Under the pieces are notes generated by a model. It was not told the origin of the DNA, ran no database searches, and was given only the letters and a program-made list of their open reading frames with translations. From contig OW386289.2 in the NCBI GenBank assembly GCA_936432065.2, positions 137,628,015 to 137,692,014 on the forward strand: 64,000 nt of DNA, given 5' to 3'. Within the stretch, counting starts at the first letter, position 1. Each line of letters starts with the position of its first letter. The translations under genes were made by a program, and so were the position numbers. The stretch comes from Rutpela maculata (taxonomy: Eukaryota > Arthropoda > Insecta > Coleoptera > Cerambycidae). Below are positions 31,313 through 41,769 of this stretch, one piece after another.

Positions 31313-33659
31313 TAGTGTCGTGTACTTCTGGTACACGACACCTGGGAATCACTAGACGCATGGCAACCTGCTTCCCATCTGGGCTTTCCCATGCTCTCCT
31401 CAAAAGCCCATCTACGACCATAAGTGAATCCCATTGTGACCATAAAGCCTTCAGCCCCACTTCTTTGTTGGAAACATCCTTCCATGCTGGACGCGTTCCC
31501 TCTTCTTTTGCTCTCAACATGGGTCCGATTTCTACATCGCGCAATTGCTCTTGCCTCAGAGTTTTCTTTGTCCAACTGTCTGGAAGATCGACCTTGACAA
31601 TGTTGACTTCAACCATGTTCGGCAATTTTCCCACCTGAGGGTAGCGCTTGCAATCTTCCTTGTCTGGTTTTCTGGATAATGCAGGAGTTTTGACTGCCTG
31701 CGTTGTCAACAGCCTGGTTTTCTCACATTGGTCGTTCACTTTTGACAAAATAAATTGTTCGTTCCCAATCCTTAACATTCGCTTTCCTACGTCAACAATA
31801 AATCCATACTGTTCCATAATGTCCAGTCCCAAAATGAAGTCATCCGTAATGTCAGCCACGATGACCCTGTGGTCGAACCTCAAATGCCCAATCTGCAAAC
31901 CCAGGTCTACTTCTCCATGAACCGTAGCCCTGTCCCCCGTAGCTGTCCGGACGATCACTTCTTCATTTTGCCTCTTGGTAATCTTTATGCCCGATATAAA
32001 TCCTGGACGTACTATTGATGACGTAGTACCTGTGTCGATGGTAAACAAACATTTTCTTCCGTTCACATATCCATGCAACAACAGTCTGCTTGCGATTCTT
32101 CGAAGCTGGGAAATCTTAATTTCTCTGGGGGCACTGCATTCCCTAGCCAGAATAACCCCCCTGGTACTGTTTTCCTGCTCCTCTTCAAGATTCACAGCAT
32201 TTACTCGACTCTCCGAATTCTGCTGTCGACAGTCTCGCTTCATGTGTCCTACCTTGCCGCAGTTGTAACATTTAATACCACCACTCGGCTTTCCTTTGTT
32301 TTTCTGTTTTTCCTGCTTTCCAAGGTCATCTAATTTATCCAATAGTTTGGTAAACATTTTCTGCATCTCAGTCAACATAGGGTTCTGGTTCATTTCTGGT
32401 TGCGATTCTTCGAGAGTCACAGCTCGCACTCTCGATCTTGGAGTATCTCTGTAGGCGGCTTCTACTTCGAGTGCACGCACCAAAGCTTCGCTACTACTTT
32501 GGTGTCTCGTCAGCCTCAGAACTCGCCTGACCTCTTCGTCCCTTATACCATCTAAAAAGGCCCCCACGGCTAATTGTTCCTGGAATTCTTTAGGTGCACT
32601 CGGATACGCCAGGTGTGCCAGTCTCTCTATCGCAGCTTCAAATTCTTGTAAACTTTCCCCAGCTTTTTGCATCCGGGATTTCAGCTGAGCCTGGTATAAT
32701 TGGGCAAGGTGTTGATCGCCATACCTCAAGTCTAATGCAGCTTCCAAGACTTTGAAGTCCCTTTGTTTCTCAACTGGGATGGTTTGGAGTAACTCTGAAG
32801 CTTGGCCCCTTAATGCTAGAACTAATGCCATGGCCTTTTCCTCATTATCCCAATTGTTCGCACATGCTGCTGCCTCAAACTGCCTCTTGTACGTCGTCCA
32901 GGAACTTTGGCCATCAAAAGAAGGAGGTTTTAGTCGCTGTCCTGATGATACCACCTGCTGGCTTCCTCTATCTCTCAACTGTCGTTTAAGCCGGTCTATT
33001 TCTCCCTTGACTTCTTCTTCGAACTCACTCATCTTTTCTTCAAACTGATTTACTTTTCCTTTTACTTGACCGACTTCGGTCTTGACTTCACCTACTTTAT
33101 CTTCGACCTTATCTACTTTTTCTTCTACCTTGTTTATCTCTTCTTTGACTTCACTTTTGACAGAAATGATTGCGTCCTGTTGTATTTTTATTTGATCGCT
33201 CAGGATTTTTCTTAATTCCTCCTGGCGTCTTTCTTCCAAGTCTTCCATTATTTTTCTGAGTTCGTCTTTTTCCTCTTGACGTTGTCTTTCTTGCTCTTCT
33301 TTCTCCTCTTGCTGTCGTATCTTCAGGTCCTCCATCATTTCTCTCAATTCGGCTTTTTCTTCTTGGCGTCTTGTTTCTTCATCCTCTTTTTCTTTCTGAC
33401 GTCTTGTTTCTTCATCCTCTTTTTCTTTCTGACGTCTTCTTTCTTCATCCTCTTTTTCTTTCTGACGTCTTATTTCCTGATCTTCCATAATTTTCTTTAA
33501 TTCGTCCCTTTCTTCTTGACGCCGTTTTTCTTCCTCCTGGCGTTTTCTTTCTTGCTCTTCTTTATCTTCCTGCCGTTGCTGAGCCATCATTTTTTGGAAT
33601 TGTTCGAATAAGTCCTGTATTTGTTTATCGGATGCCATACTTCTTGTTGTTACGGGCAT
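31305..33659 (-). CDS. Gag-protease polyprotein of the deleted Gypsy element, 784 aa
   Basis: It would form the particle and process it. Start MPVTTRSM is the only good Met after the leader. Residues ~10-240 are a very charged coiled coil rich in Glu, Arg, Lys and Gln, with an 11-residue repeat (KEKEDEETRRQ). A capsid-like region follows (~241-400, from LKPPSFDG through KRQFEAAACANNWD). The CCHC knuckle CYNCGKVGHMKRDC is at ~464 and the aspartic protease motif FTIDTGTTSSIV at ~540, ending near FILGLDIMEQYGF. Then, without a frame break, come words from the linker after RNase H (ALSRKPDKEDCK) and the pre-zinc-finger part of integrase (LWSQWDSLMVVDGLL, VIPRCRVPEV). So about 800 codons normally present have dropped out in frame. 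The stop at 31,305 lies in a later insert. Confidence 0.9.
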   Translation of the reverse strand: MPVTTRSMASDKQIQDLFEQFQKMMAQQRQEDKEEQERKRQEEEKRRQEERDELKKIMEDQEIRRQKEKEDEERRRQKEKEDEETRRQKEKEDEETRRQEEKAELREMMEDLKIRQQEEKEEQERQRQEEKDELRKIMEDLEERRQEELRKILSDQIKIQQDAIISVKSEVKEEINKVEEKVDKVEDKVGEVKTEVGQVKGKVNQFEEKMSEFEEEVKGEIDRLKRQLRDRGSQQVVSSGQRLKPPSFDGQSSWTTYKRQFEAAACANNWDNEEKAMALVLALRGQASELLQTIPVEKQRDFKVLEAALDLRYGDQHLAQLYQAQLKSRMQKAGESLQEFEAAIERLAHLAYPSAPKEFQEQLAVGAFLDGIRDEEVRRVLRLTRHQSSSEALVRALEVEAAYRDTPRSRVRAVTLEESQPEMNQNPMLTEMQKMFTKLLDKLDDLGKQEKQKNKGKPSGGIKCYNCGKVGHMKRDCRQQNSESRVNAVNLEEEQENSTRGVILARECSAPREIKISQLRRIASRLLLHGYVNGRKCLFTIDTGTTSSIVRPGFISGIKITKRQNEEVIVRTATGDRATVHGEVDLGLQIGHLRFDHRVIVADITDDFILGLDIMEQYGFIVDVGKRMLRIGNEQFILSKVNDQCEKTRLLTTQAVKTPALSRKPDKEDCKRYPQVGKLPNMVEVNIVKVDLPDSWTKKTLRQEQLRDVEIGPMLRAKEEGTRPAWKDVSNKEVGLKALWSQWDSLMVVDGLLRRAWESPDGKQVAMRLVIPRCRVPEVHDTSK
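33395..33480. repeat. 33-bp tandem repeats within gag coiled coil
   Basis: On +, GACGTCTTGTTTCTTCATCC followed by TCTTTTTCTTTCT repeats about two and a half times with few changes, encoding an 11-residue heptad-like repeat on -. It shows recent expansion of the coiled coil. Confidence 0.8.
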
Positions 33660-34077
33660 ACGATGAAATTAAAATAAAATAAATTTAACTGTCACGTCAA
33701 TATCGGTAATGGAACTTTTCAGACAAATCTCGAAATAGCACGAAAAAGTCTTATCCAGAGTCTTTTGTCACTATCCAGTTCAGAGAATTTAATAATCTCC
33801 ACTAATGTCCAAATAGAAAAGTTCTAGAAATTTTCACGCACTAAATGAGTCTTTTTCAGTGTCTCTATCACTTCTCAGTTCAAAGGATTTAATTATCACA
33901 CTAATGTCCTAATAAAATGTTCTACAATGTCTCAAAAATGCACTTAACACTATTTTCCTGTTCGAAAATAACCCTCGAACAATGTCCAGTAAATGAGTCC
34001 TCCGTGTTAGCACTAACCCTCGAGAATACTTCTCGAACACTCCAACACAACTTCAGAGCTCCTCTTGTCATAAAATT

Positions 34078-34093
34078 CCGCTTTCTGACACCA
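34078..34093 (-). other. Primer binding site, tRNA-Leu type
   Basis: On -, TGGTGTCAGAAAGCGG lies three bases inside the 5' LTR. TGGTGTCAGAA is complementary to the 3' end of animal tRNA-Leu (TTCTGACACCA). Confidence 0.75.
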
Positions 34094-34096
34094 ATT

Positions 34097-34513
34097 TGTA
34101 ACGTGTTTCCACCCTTAGGAAACTACCCCTTGCAAATTCCGTGGGTTCCAAAAATTATAACAAGAGATGTCCACTAACACACTTTATTAAATATTTACTG
34201 GATACTTCCAATACTATTTTTTAATTTAAATACACTTTACTGACTAAAAATCACAATGTTTATTACTTTGTTTATCTTTGAACTCTTAACCTCACTTTCT
34301 ATACTTTCTGAACTTTTTGAACTACTCGCTGAGAATGCGGTCGGTCTTTTATACCTAAAAATGACAGATCTCGATTTTTCTGTGATGACGCCACCATTCT
34401 CTAGATAATTCCAGATGTCACCAGAACTAACTTCTGGTAGGTTTCTCGAGTAGGTGCAAATACTACTACTTTTTAGTAACCAACATAACCTTAAATTTTA
34501 ACAACATATTACA
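34097..34513 (-). repeat. 5' LTR of the Gypsy element (417 bp)
   Basis: On - it runs from TGTAATATGTTGTTAAAATT to AACACGTTACA, with the canonical TG...CA ends. It contains the likely promoter; ACCGCATTCTCAGCGAGTAG lies near its middle. It lacks the GGGGTTG segment found in the other LTR. Confidence 0.9.
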
Positions 34514-34517
34514 ATAT

Positions 34518-34961
34518 CTTTAACTATGCAAAAAATGTTCCATGATAGGTATACTACTTCGCAGAATTAGATAACGAATTGATTTTGTTTGAGTGTGCAA
34601 TGTGCATTTATGTATTTATATTTGAGTTTAAAAAAAGTTTCACTGTAATGTTTGTTATGCATCACAGGTTAGTGCCTGTACTTTCTGATGCTATCAAACT
34701 TTACTGTATTGTACCATCTGTAACAGATATCTCAGTTCATTTCGGAAACGGTTATTTCTGTAAAAAGGCTTCAACTGTTTGAATTTTTGCAAAATGAGAA
34801 ATTATTGCGCAGTGGAGTATCAATGTATTCAATAATTTTCTAAATAGTCCTTATTTAGAAAGTTATTGAATACACAAAATATTAAGAAATACAATAAAGA
34901 AAGAGCTAAAGAAAAATAATTAAAGTATGATAGGCTCGAGGGTCAAACCGCGAAAGAAATC
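34518..34961. other. Unassigned AT-rich flank of the Gypsy element
   Basis: No gene seen. TTGAATACA / TGTATTCAATAA words (34,823 and 34,865) form a weak inverted pair. Confidence 0.35.
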
Positions 34962-35285
34962 TGGTGTACACTCAGAAGGAAATGCCGAGGAAATCTTAGG
35001 CAACCCTAAGAAATCTTTTGCTTTTCGGATTTCTCCCCCCGTTCTTCAAACATTTTTTTGAAAAAAATTCGAAGAAATCTTAGGAAATCCGAGGAAATCC
35101 GTTGCTTTTCGGATTTCTCCCCCCTCGCTCTTCAAAATTTTTTTGAAGAAAATTCGAGGAAATCTTAAAGAAATCCGAGGAAATCCGAAGAAATCTTAAG
35201 GAAATCCGAGGAAATTGGAGGAAATCTGTATAATCTTCGTCAAAAAAGAAATCTGGTGTACAAAATTTTGGGCGCGGTTTTTTCA
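34962..35285 (-). repeat. Family T repeat with ~16-bp GATTTCCT tandem motifs
   Basis: The inverse relative of 20,215-20,425. On - it reads CCCAAAATTTTGTACACCAG, then many GATTTCCTCGGATTTCCT-type words, GGGGGGAGAAATCCGA twice, and TTCCTTCTGAGTG. The internal tandem part is longer here and the GGGGGGAG block is duplicated. Confidence 0.6.
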
Positions 35286-35569
35286 CTTGATATCGTCAAA
35301 AAAAGTCATTATGTGGTATCAGCATGTAGGTAATTAATATCCGAAATATTTTAAATAAAAATACACAGGTTCCGTTTGAAAAAATTGAATTATGACAGTT
35401 TAAGTATGTAAAAGTTTTAATCATTTTGGGGACCACCCTGTGGAATTGGGTTCAACTCTGAGAGTCCTGTAAATTAGTACATGATCTATACTAACATTCA
35501 AAATGAAATGATTCCCAAAATTATGAAAATACATCTTTTGTAGATTTTACTATTTCGTATTTTTATTTA

Positions 35570-36354
35570 AAAACCGCTGCCCAAGGAATCACTACTTCCA
35601 TATCCAGATTCTCTATCCAAGTCACTCACAACGAAAAAACTTTGTATGTGAAAATAATTGTTTATGGAACTTTAATAATATAATATTTGAAATCCTCTAC
35701 CCCAAAAACCCATAAAACGATACCCCACATCGGTAGTGGAGTGGGGGGTGGTGATAGGGGGGTGGTAGTGGGGGTGGATGAAGTAAAAAAATATTTTGAG
35801 GTTTCTGGTTCCTGTACATAGGTACACTAAATCACAATTTTTTTCATCCCCTTTAATAAGGGGGTGGGGGGTGGCTAATGCCAAAAATTTTATTGACACC
35901 TTAGCTTCTCTTGTATATACTAAATACCAATTTTATGGACCCTTACCTGCTTGATTGACCTATTTACCCCAAATTTCCCCCAATTTACCCCCCAACCCTT
36001 CGACGGAACAAGATGAAAATATAATCTAGTTCTAGATCTCGTTAAAGTACATATGTGTACCAAATTTCAAGTCAATATCTTAAACGGTTCCAGAGTAAAC
36101 GTGCGCACAAAAAAAAGTTACAGACAGACCGACAGACAGACAGACCGACAGACAGACCGACAGACAGACAGACCGACAGACAGACAGACAGACAGACCGA
36201 CAGACAGACAGACAGACCGACAGACAGACAGAAATTTTTTTTTCGCTCAAACTTAAAATCTCGACGTTTCATGATATTTTAAGCCTATTTGGACAATAAA
36301 AATTTTTAAAAATTTTTTTGTCGTTCCTATACTTCCACTGGACGTGGAAGTAAA
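35570..36354 (+). mobile_element. Family H repeat, copy 5 (expanded microsatellite)
   Basis: A full-length copy from AAAACCGCTGCCCAAGGAAT to ACTTCCACTGGACGTGGAAGT. It is longer than the other copies because the GACA/GACC array has grown to about 110 bp. Confidence 0.85.
36121..36232. repeat. (GACA/GACC)n microsatellite inside family H copy 5
   Basis: About 28 tetranucleotides of ACAG/ACCG run uninterrupted; in other copies the same position has only 2-5 units. It opens three spurious frames (TDRQ / SVCL repeats). Confidence 0.9.
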
Positions 36355-36524
36355 ATTATGCTATTAGCTTGCCACCACCCTGTGAAACACCCTATACATT
36401 TTAAAAAATTAGAATATGCCAGTTTTCATATCCCACAATTAAATTATATTTGTGTGTATTTATGCACCGTATTGTAAATTTAACACCTTTAAACAAAAAT
36501 ATACTTCTCAACAAAATTATAGCT

Positions 36525-37035
36525 AAAAACCGCTGCCCAAGGAATCACTGCTTCCACATCCAGATTTTCTATCCAAGTCTCTCACAACGAAAAAAAATTG
36601 TATGTGGAAATCATTGTTGATGGAACTTTAATAAAATAATATTTAAAATGCTACATCGGAAGGGGGGGGGGGGAGTTTGGTTCTTGTACGCACACTAAAT
36701 GGCAATTTTATTTTTTTTCATCCCCTTTAATGGGTGGGGGTGTAATGCCAAAAAATTTGTTGACACCTTAGCTTCCCTTATATATACTAAATACCAATTT
36801 TATGGACTCTTACTTGCTTGATTTACCTATTTACCCCCATTTACCCCAATTTACCTCCCAACCCTTCAGCGAAATAAGATCAAAATATAATCTAGTTCCA
36901 GATCTCGTTGAAATACATACGTGTACCAAATTTCAAGTCTCGACGTTTAATGACCTTCTAAGCCTATCTGAACAATAAAAATTTTCAAATTTTTTTTTAT
37001 AGGTGCCATACTTCCACTGGATGTGGAAGAAAAAT
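36525..37035 (+). mobile_element. Family H repeat, copy 6 (internally shortened)
   Basis: The copy starts AAACCGCTGCCCAAGGAATC and ends ACTTCCACTGGATGTGGAAG. It lacks the CTTAAACGGTTCCAGAG block together with the microsatellite: TTTCAAGTC runs straight into TCGACGTTTAATGACC. It lies ~170 bp from copy 5 in the same orientation. Confidence 0.8.
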
Positions 37036-37489
37036 AAGGTGTTAATAATAATTTCCTCCTAAATATGGCGAATGTGCGGCGCACTGAAAACGTCTTCATT
37101 GCAGTAGTTTGGGTTACGAGCTTGCGAGGTTATCACATTGGTCTCCGTACATGAATCTTTCTAGCTAATTGTCAACGGTATACAAGGAAATCCATTTTTA
37201 AGTTGGCATTGTTACAATAAAATATTATGGCTAGATAGGATTAAAACGTTTACATGATTTTGGCGACAATTAGGTAATTACCGTAGTACATTTCTAGTTA
37301 CAGTATCCACACTTACGTAAATGAAGATTCTTGTGCTGATGTCCACTGACCAACGATAGACGCGATGGTACGGTGCAAGTAGGGGAAGATCCCATTTTAG
37401 GAATACCCACAGATGCTATAGTCCCAAAGTGTAACTTGAATAAAAAACTTCAAATCAATATACCAGACAGAGAATATTGTTAAAACAGG

Positions 37490-38290
37490 CCCTCCCGCAT
37501 AACGGCACAAATAGTTTTATATAAGAAGGGCTTCAAGAAAAAAGCCGGAGCCGGAGGTGGCATTTACGAGATAAGGTCAGAAACAAAAATTCTGATAACT
37601 TCACGCTACTGTATCTCAAACTGAAGTACGCGCAATGCAGTAGCAAAGGATATAACAAGGCAAGGATCTGTTAACCAGTCGATTGCCATTTTTTTCTGAT
37701 AGCTAAGCAACGCTAAAATCAGTTGTTTCCATGAGGGTCGATTCGAGATTATTATGGGACTGCAATACTCTTTTGAACCTAGGAAGTGAGAACAAAGTGA
37801 CCGTGGCTTGAATATCAGAAGACAAGGGAAGTGAAAAGGCTGATGAACTGGTCAGGGGAGGCGTGTCTAAGGCTTCAGAAGAACCCAAGCCTTTTTGCAA
37901 CGTGACATGCATACCAGCATCCATTTAAAATCGGTACAAAATAAATATCTGCAATGGTGGATGAGTTTCTCGCAACAGAGACAGACCAGAGTTCATTAAA
38001 TACCGATTGACCAATTTACAGAAGATCTACTACGAAAATACCATTAGGATAATGGTGGGTTTTCTAACTGGACACTATCGTCTTAATAAACATATTAGTC
38101 TAATAGGTCAGGCAGAGGACACAACACAATGTCAGTAAAGAAGAAGGGGAATTCTCAGTCCGTGTGTTTTATGTTTCTATGCCACTGTAAAAACCTAACT
38201 AGAGTGAGACTCCAACTACTTGGCGTGGAGAAGTCAACGGTTAATAACTATACTAAGGGCACCAAAGATGCCTCACTGCTTCAGGTGTAG
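37490..38290 (+). pseudogene. LINE remnant: RNase H and C-terminal region (R1/I-like)
   Basis: Joined by eye across shifts, + reads KKAGAGGGIYEIRSE (RNase H start), SQATLKSVVSMRVDSRLLWD, WISEDKGSEKADELVRGG (the GNE-x-AD block), PKPFCNVT, and MVGFLTGHYRLNKHISLIG with the LTGH motif typical of the C-terminus of RNase H-bearing non-LTR elements. Several stops interrupt it. RT is not seen upstream, where family H copy 6 lies. Confidence 0.65.
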
Positions 38291-41035
38291 GTCTCTATCG
38301 CGGTCTCTACATCGATTTGTAAAACAAACCTGTATATTTAAATGTGACCGCACCTACCGGCGATGCTAACAGCAGTTCACCTTTCCCATTTACATCGAGG
38401 TCTACCGCGATGTCCAGGTCGAAACAAAATAGTTTGTTTTAATATCGCGACAGACAGGAAGGAAGCTTGCATCTACTTGGTTCACTCAGATCACGTGGTA
38501 TCCTTTCAGTCGACTGCACGCTTCCCAAGCTTCTAACACTGAAAGGGTGACTGTGGCGCAGCTATGCCATAGCACGGTTGTGCAATGCACAAGGGCCCAA
38601 ACCCTCAAATAATTATGGCTCATAAATTCTTCGTATTCGTGTATTCATTTTTTCACTAAACAAATATTTCCAATGTGGCCTGGGAGTCCAATTTTCTGCA
38701 CAAAGGCCCTACAATTCCTTGCTCCGCCACTGAAGGTATGTCCACACAGCATCGTAGCATCGATGTATCGACCGAGGCCGCGACCTCCACTTGAAACAGT
38801 CTATTTTCACATTTAGTAATTTCCAGAATTTTATGTACTAATTTTCGTTATTTTCCCAAATTTTATGGTGTATTTGAACATAGGTTTTCCTAAGATATAT
38901 CATATGCAACTAGATTTCCTTCGGCTCCCAAAACGAGTATAATTGGTTGCCTAATAGCGCTACCTGATGTTTTACTTCGGCCATTAAATGCGCTTTGGTA
39001 CAGGAAGTAGCTGGATGAGTGCGTTCAGATATTCATTAAGAGAGTGCATTATAAAAACGCCTTTTTAAAGCTTCTACAATGGCCGGTATTGTTTATTCAA
39101 CCTTCTTTTGGTGTGTAGACTTATGAGAGGATGGCCTTCGGAGTATATTACTATATTATTTGTGGATGTTAACGAAATTAGAAAAATTTATTCAGAGTTG
39201 TGGGATACACCGTAAAGTGGAAATTCTGAACGTAATCATATTCTCTTAACGAGAGATCCGGTACATCAACACAACGTCCACAGGACAGTAAAATAAATTT
39301 CAAGTAATATTTGTAATATTTTGCTCGTAACGTAAATCTCAGTAACATTTGGTATATTTTGTGCATCGTTACTTCACTAACTGTATTATTTCCTTATTTT
39401 ACAAATAGATTTCAATAATTTTAAGCCATTTATGTTTTACCGTACCTTTGGTCACATGTAGTTATTTCTTGTCACGCTTCTTGTATATGACCTTTTCGTA
39501 TATTTATTAGTTTGTAGGATAATTTGTGTATATTAGGTTAAGCGTGTGGGCCCCACTTATTAGTACACTTTTTGAGATTAATATTGTGATGTATTGTACT
39601 AAGCACCCTGCTAGTTTTATTAAATGTTTGATTAGAACGAAGTTGTCTTTTATATTTGACCACCTGCACCACCTCAATTATCGAAACCGCCAAGGACCTG
39701 ACTAGTCGGCCGTGTGAGACCCCTTCCTCACCAGTGTATTGCGGAGGGGGTACTGCACGTAAAACATTAAAATTTTGTTCAGGGCACAGGCTGACTACCC
39801 TACCCTGCGTTCGAGGTTTAGCAGCCTTTGGGGGCCCCTTTTGTAAGTGAGCCTGGGCCCTGTAACACACTTCGACCATGACATCCACCGCGGAGCATCT
39901 TCGCCATTTCCGTACCCTAAGGTGCCCTTATCAAGGAGCTCTAATGAAAGCTAGAACACGACCTCCACAATATAGCCACAGGGGCTCCGTTGCAGTCAAG
40001 GCCAGTTAGCCAGCGCTCCTCCTTTCTAATCTGATCTAAAGTAGGGGAAATGCTTTTCCCCTTTCTCCTGCGACCGCCGTCGTCTTCGATCCTGGATAAC
40101 AACTATTGTTTTACAAGTATATAAATTTTCCTTCATTTCCAAAACCTCTACACATTTTCGCGGAAAAATCTTTTAATCTAACTTTCTCATAGATTTATCC
40201 TGCAGCCGTTACTATGAATCATTCCAAAATGCTACGATAAACTTTGCGGTTTTATATAATTTTAAGAATTCAGACTATATCTGTTTACTATCTATCCCAA
40301 TATTTACTGCGTTTTGCTTACAGATAACCGATAAGACATTGTAAAAATGTTATCAGTACCATAATATTATTTTGTGTCTTCTCTAGAAATAAATAAAAAT
40401 TTCATCTGGTTTACATCTCTTGGTTTTTCCAGCGACATCAATATAAGTAATGCTGCCTTATGTTGATCCTCTTAAAGGTATTTGTCATATCAGTTTAAAA
40501 ATAGACAAAAACAACTGATTTCCTCAGTCGCTATCTCAGTGATTACATTTTAAAGTTGTGTTATTAAAGGAAATTTAATTTCCACGTAGTTGAATGTGAT
40601 ACGAAATTCCCTCTGAATAAGCGCTATACATCATATAAATATAAAATTCAGTAGCGTCACAGAATAAACTTTAGCACAAAGAGGTTGTTTTATACTTTAC
40701 TACCTCCTTGAATTGTTTGATTTGATTATATTAGCTGCGGTGATGTATGGGAGTAATAAGGAAAGAAGGTTCATTTTAATTCAATTTATGATTCGTAACG
40801 ACTAATACTAATTGGCTATGTTGCTGGATAAAAAAATATATACTTATCTCACGTAATTACGAGCTGTTAAACGAAGTGAATTAGTTATTTACGTTTAGAA
40901 TTAAGTGAACGAGTTCTATAACAATCACTTTAAACATAGTATATCGTACATTTTATTTCAAACTGTGCTTTTGATATTCTGATAGTTAACGAAAGTCGCA
41001 TTACCTCCTTTTGTTGCATAGTAACGATAGGTAAA
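38291..41035. other. Unassigned 2.7 kb; GC-rich island 39,540-40,100
   Basis: No recognisable gene. 39,538-39,900 is open on - for 116 residues and on + for 64, in a patch clearly richer in GC than its surroundings (GGGGCCCCTTTTGTAAGTG; GGGGAAATGCTTTTCCCC hairpin at 40,044). 38,290-38,470 repeats TCTACATCGAT / TACATCGAGGTCTACCGCGA words. It could be old LINE 5' sequence or part of a host exon; I cannot choose. Confidence 0.3.
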
Positions 41036-41292
41036 TCGTCACCCTAATATTACAAGCTTGCATGTTACTATTTACATATTTTGAGTAAAACGTAATTGAC
41101 CTCTGTTACTTTTTTTAAACATATTAAAGCACATACACCTTTGTAATTTTCTTAATATTTTACTTAATTTGGGTGGTGCCATCTTAGGTTTTGCTTGCAA
41201 AACGAAGAATTAGTAATATACAACCCCGTTATATTATTAAGTCGGAAAATGAAAAAATAATGACATACAACCTTGTAATATTAGGGTGACGA
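41036..41292. mobile_element. MITE with 21-bp inverted repeats (257 bp)
   Basis: TCGTCACCCTAATATTACAA (41,036) is exactly inverse to TTGTAATATTAGGGTGACGA (to 41,292). The interior has no open frame. Target duplication is unclear (AA at both edges). Confidence 0.8.
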
Positions 41293-41769
41293 AATGTGTT
41301 TTTCTAATTTTGACATATAAAATGACATTTTATCTAAACCCGTTATGAAATGTCAAATTTTAAACGCATTTTTGACGTTACGAAATGTCACATTCTTCAT
41401 AACTGTTAGTTTCATTGCATAACTAGTTATGTAATGAATTTTTACCTACGATCACTACTGTAAATAGTAAAAAACGCACTAGCTGCCATCTATGTAAGTT
41501 GAATTTTACATATTGTAAACAAAACGCACTGTAAACAAATCGCACGGTAAACAAAACGCACGAGACACGCAAATATAGGTGGCTTAGTTCGCTGACGCGG
41601 GGTTTATGAAAACAAATGCGCCTACGTAATTTTCAAACGCTGTCAAAACTGACATAATATTTGTTGAATGATATTGTTGACTAGTTAACTAAATTCAGAT
41701 TTTACTAAATAAATAAATAAATATGATCGTAGGTAAAGTATAGTACATAATTCGAGTTGTAAAGCAATT

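Larger units (their letters stand above)
30108..34513 (-). mobile_element. Young Ty3/Gypsy LTR retrotransposon, internally deleted
   Basis: A 4.4-kb element on - bounded by near-identical LTRs and by ATAT on both sides (30,104-30,107 and 34,514-34,517). In transcription order: 5' LTR (34,513-34,097), tRNA-Leu primer site, ~420-bp leader, gag-protease frame (33,659-31,305), a 270-bp foreign insert, integrase remnant (31,042-30,543), polypurine tract, 3' LTR (30,531-30,108). Reverse transcriptase, RNase H and the integrase catalytic core are missing. The LTRs show no substitution by eye and one 7-bp length difference, so insertion is recent and must have used enzymes from a complete relative. 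Confidence 0.9.

Noticed and set aside
31315..33500. Several frames on + opposite gag-protease
   Set aside because: They are antisense shadows of the Gypsy coding frame; the hydrophobic Phe/Leu-rich ones mirror the Glu/Lys-rich coiled coil.
36053..36282. Three frames with TDRQ or SVCL repeats
   Set aside because: They are read-outs of the GACA/GACC microsatellite in a non-coding repeat.
37703..37924. 73-residue frame on -
   Set aside because: It is antisense to the RNase H remnant on +.
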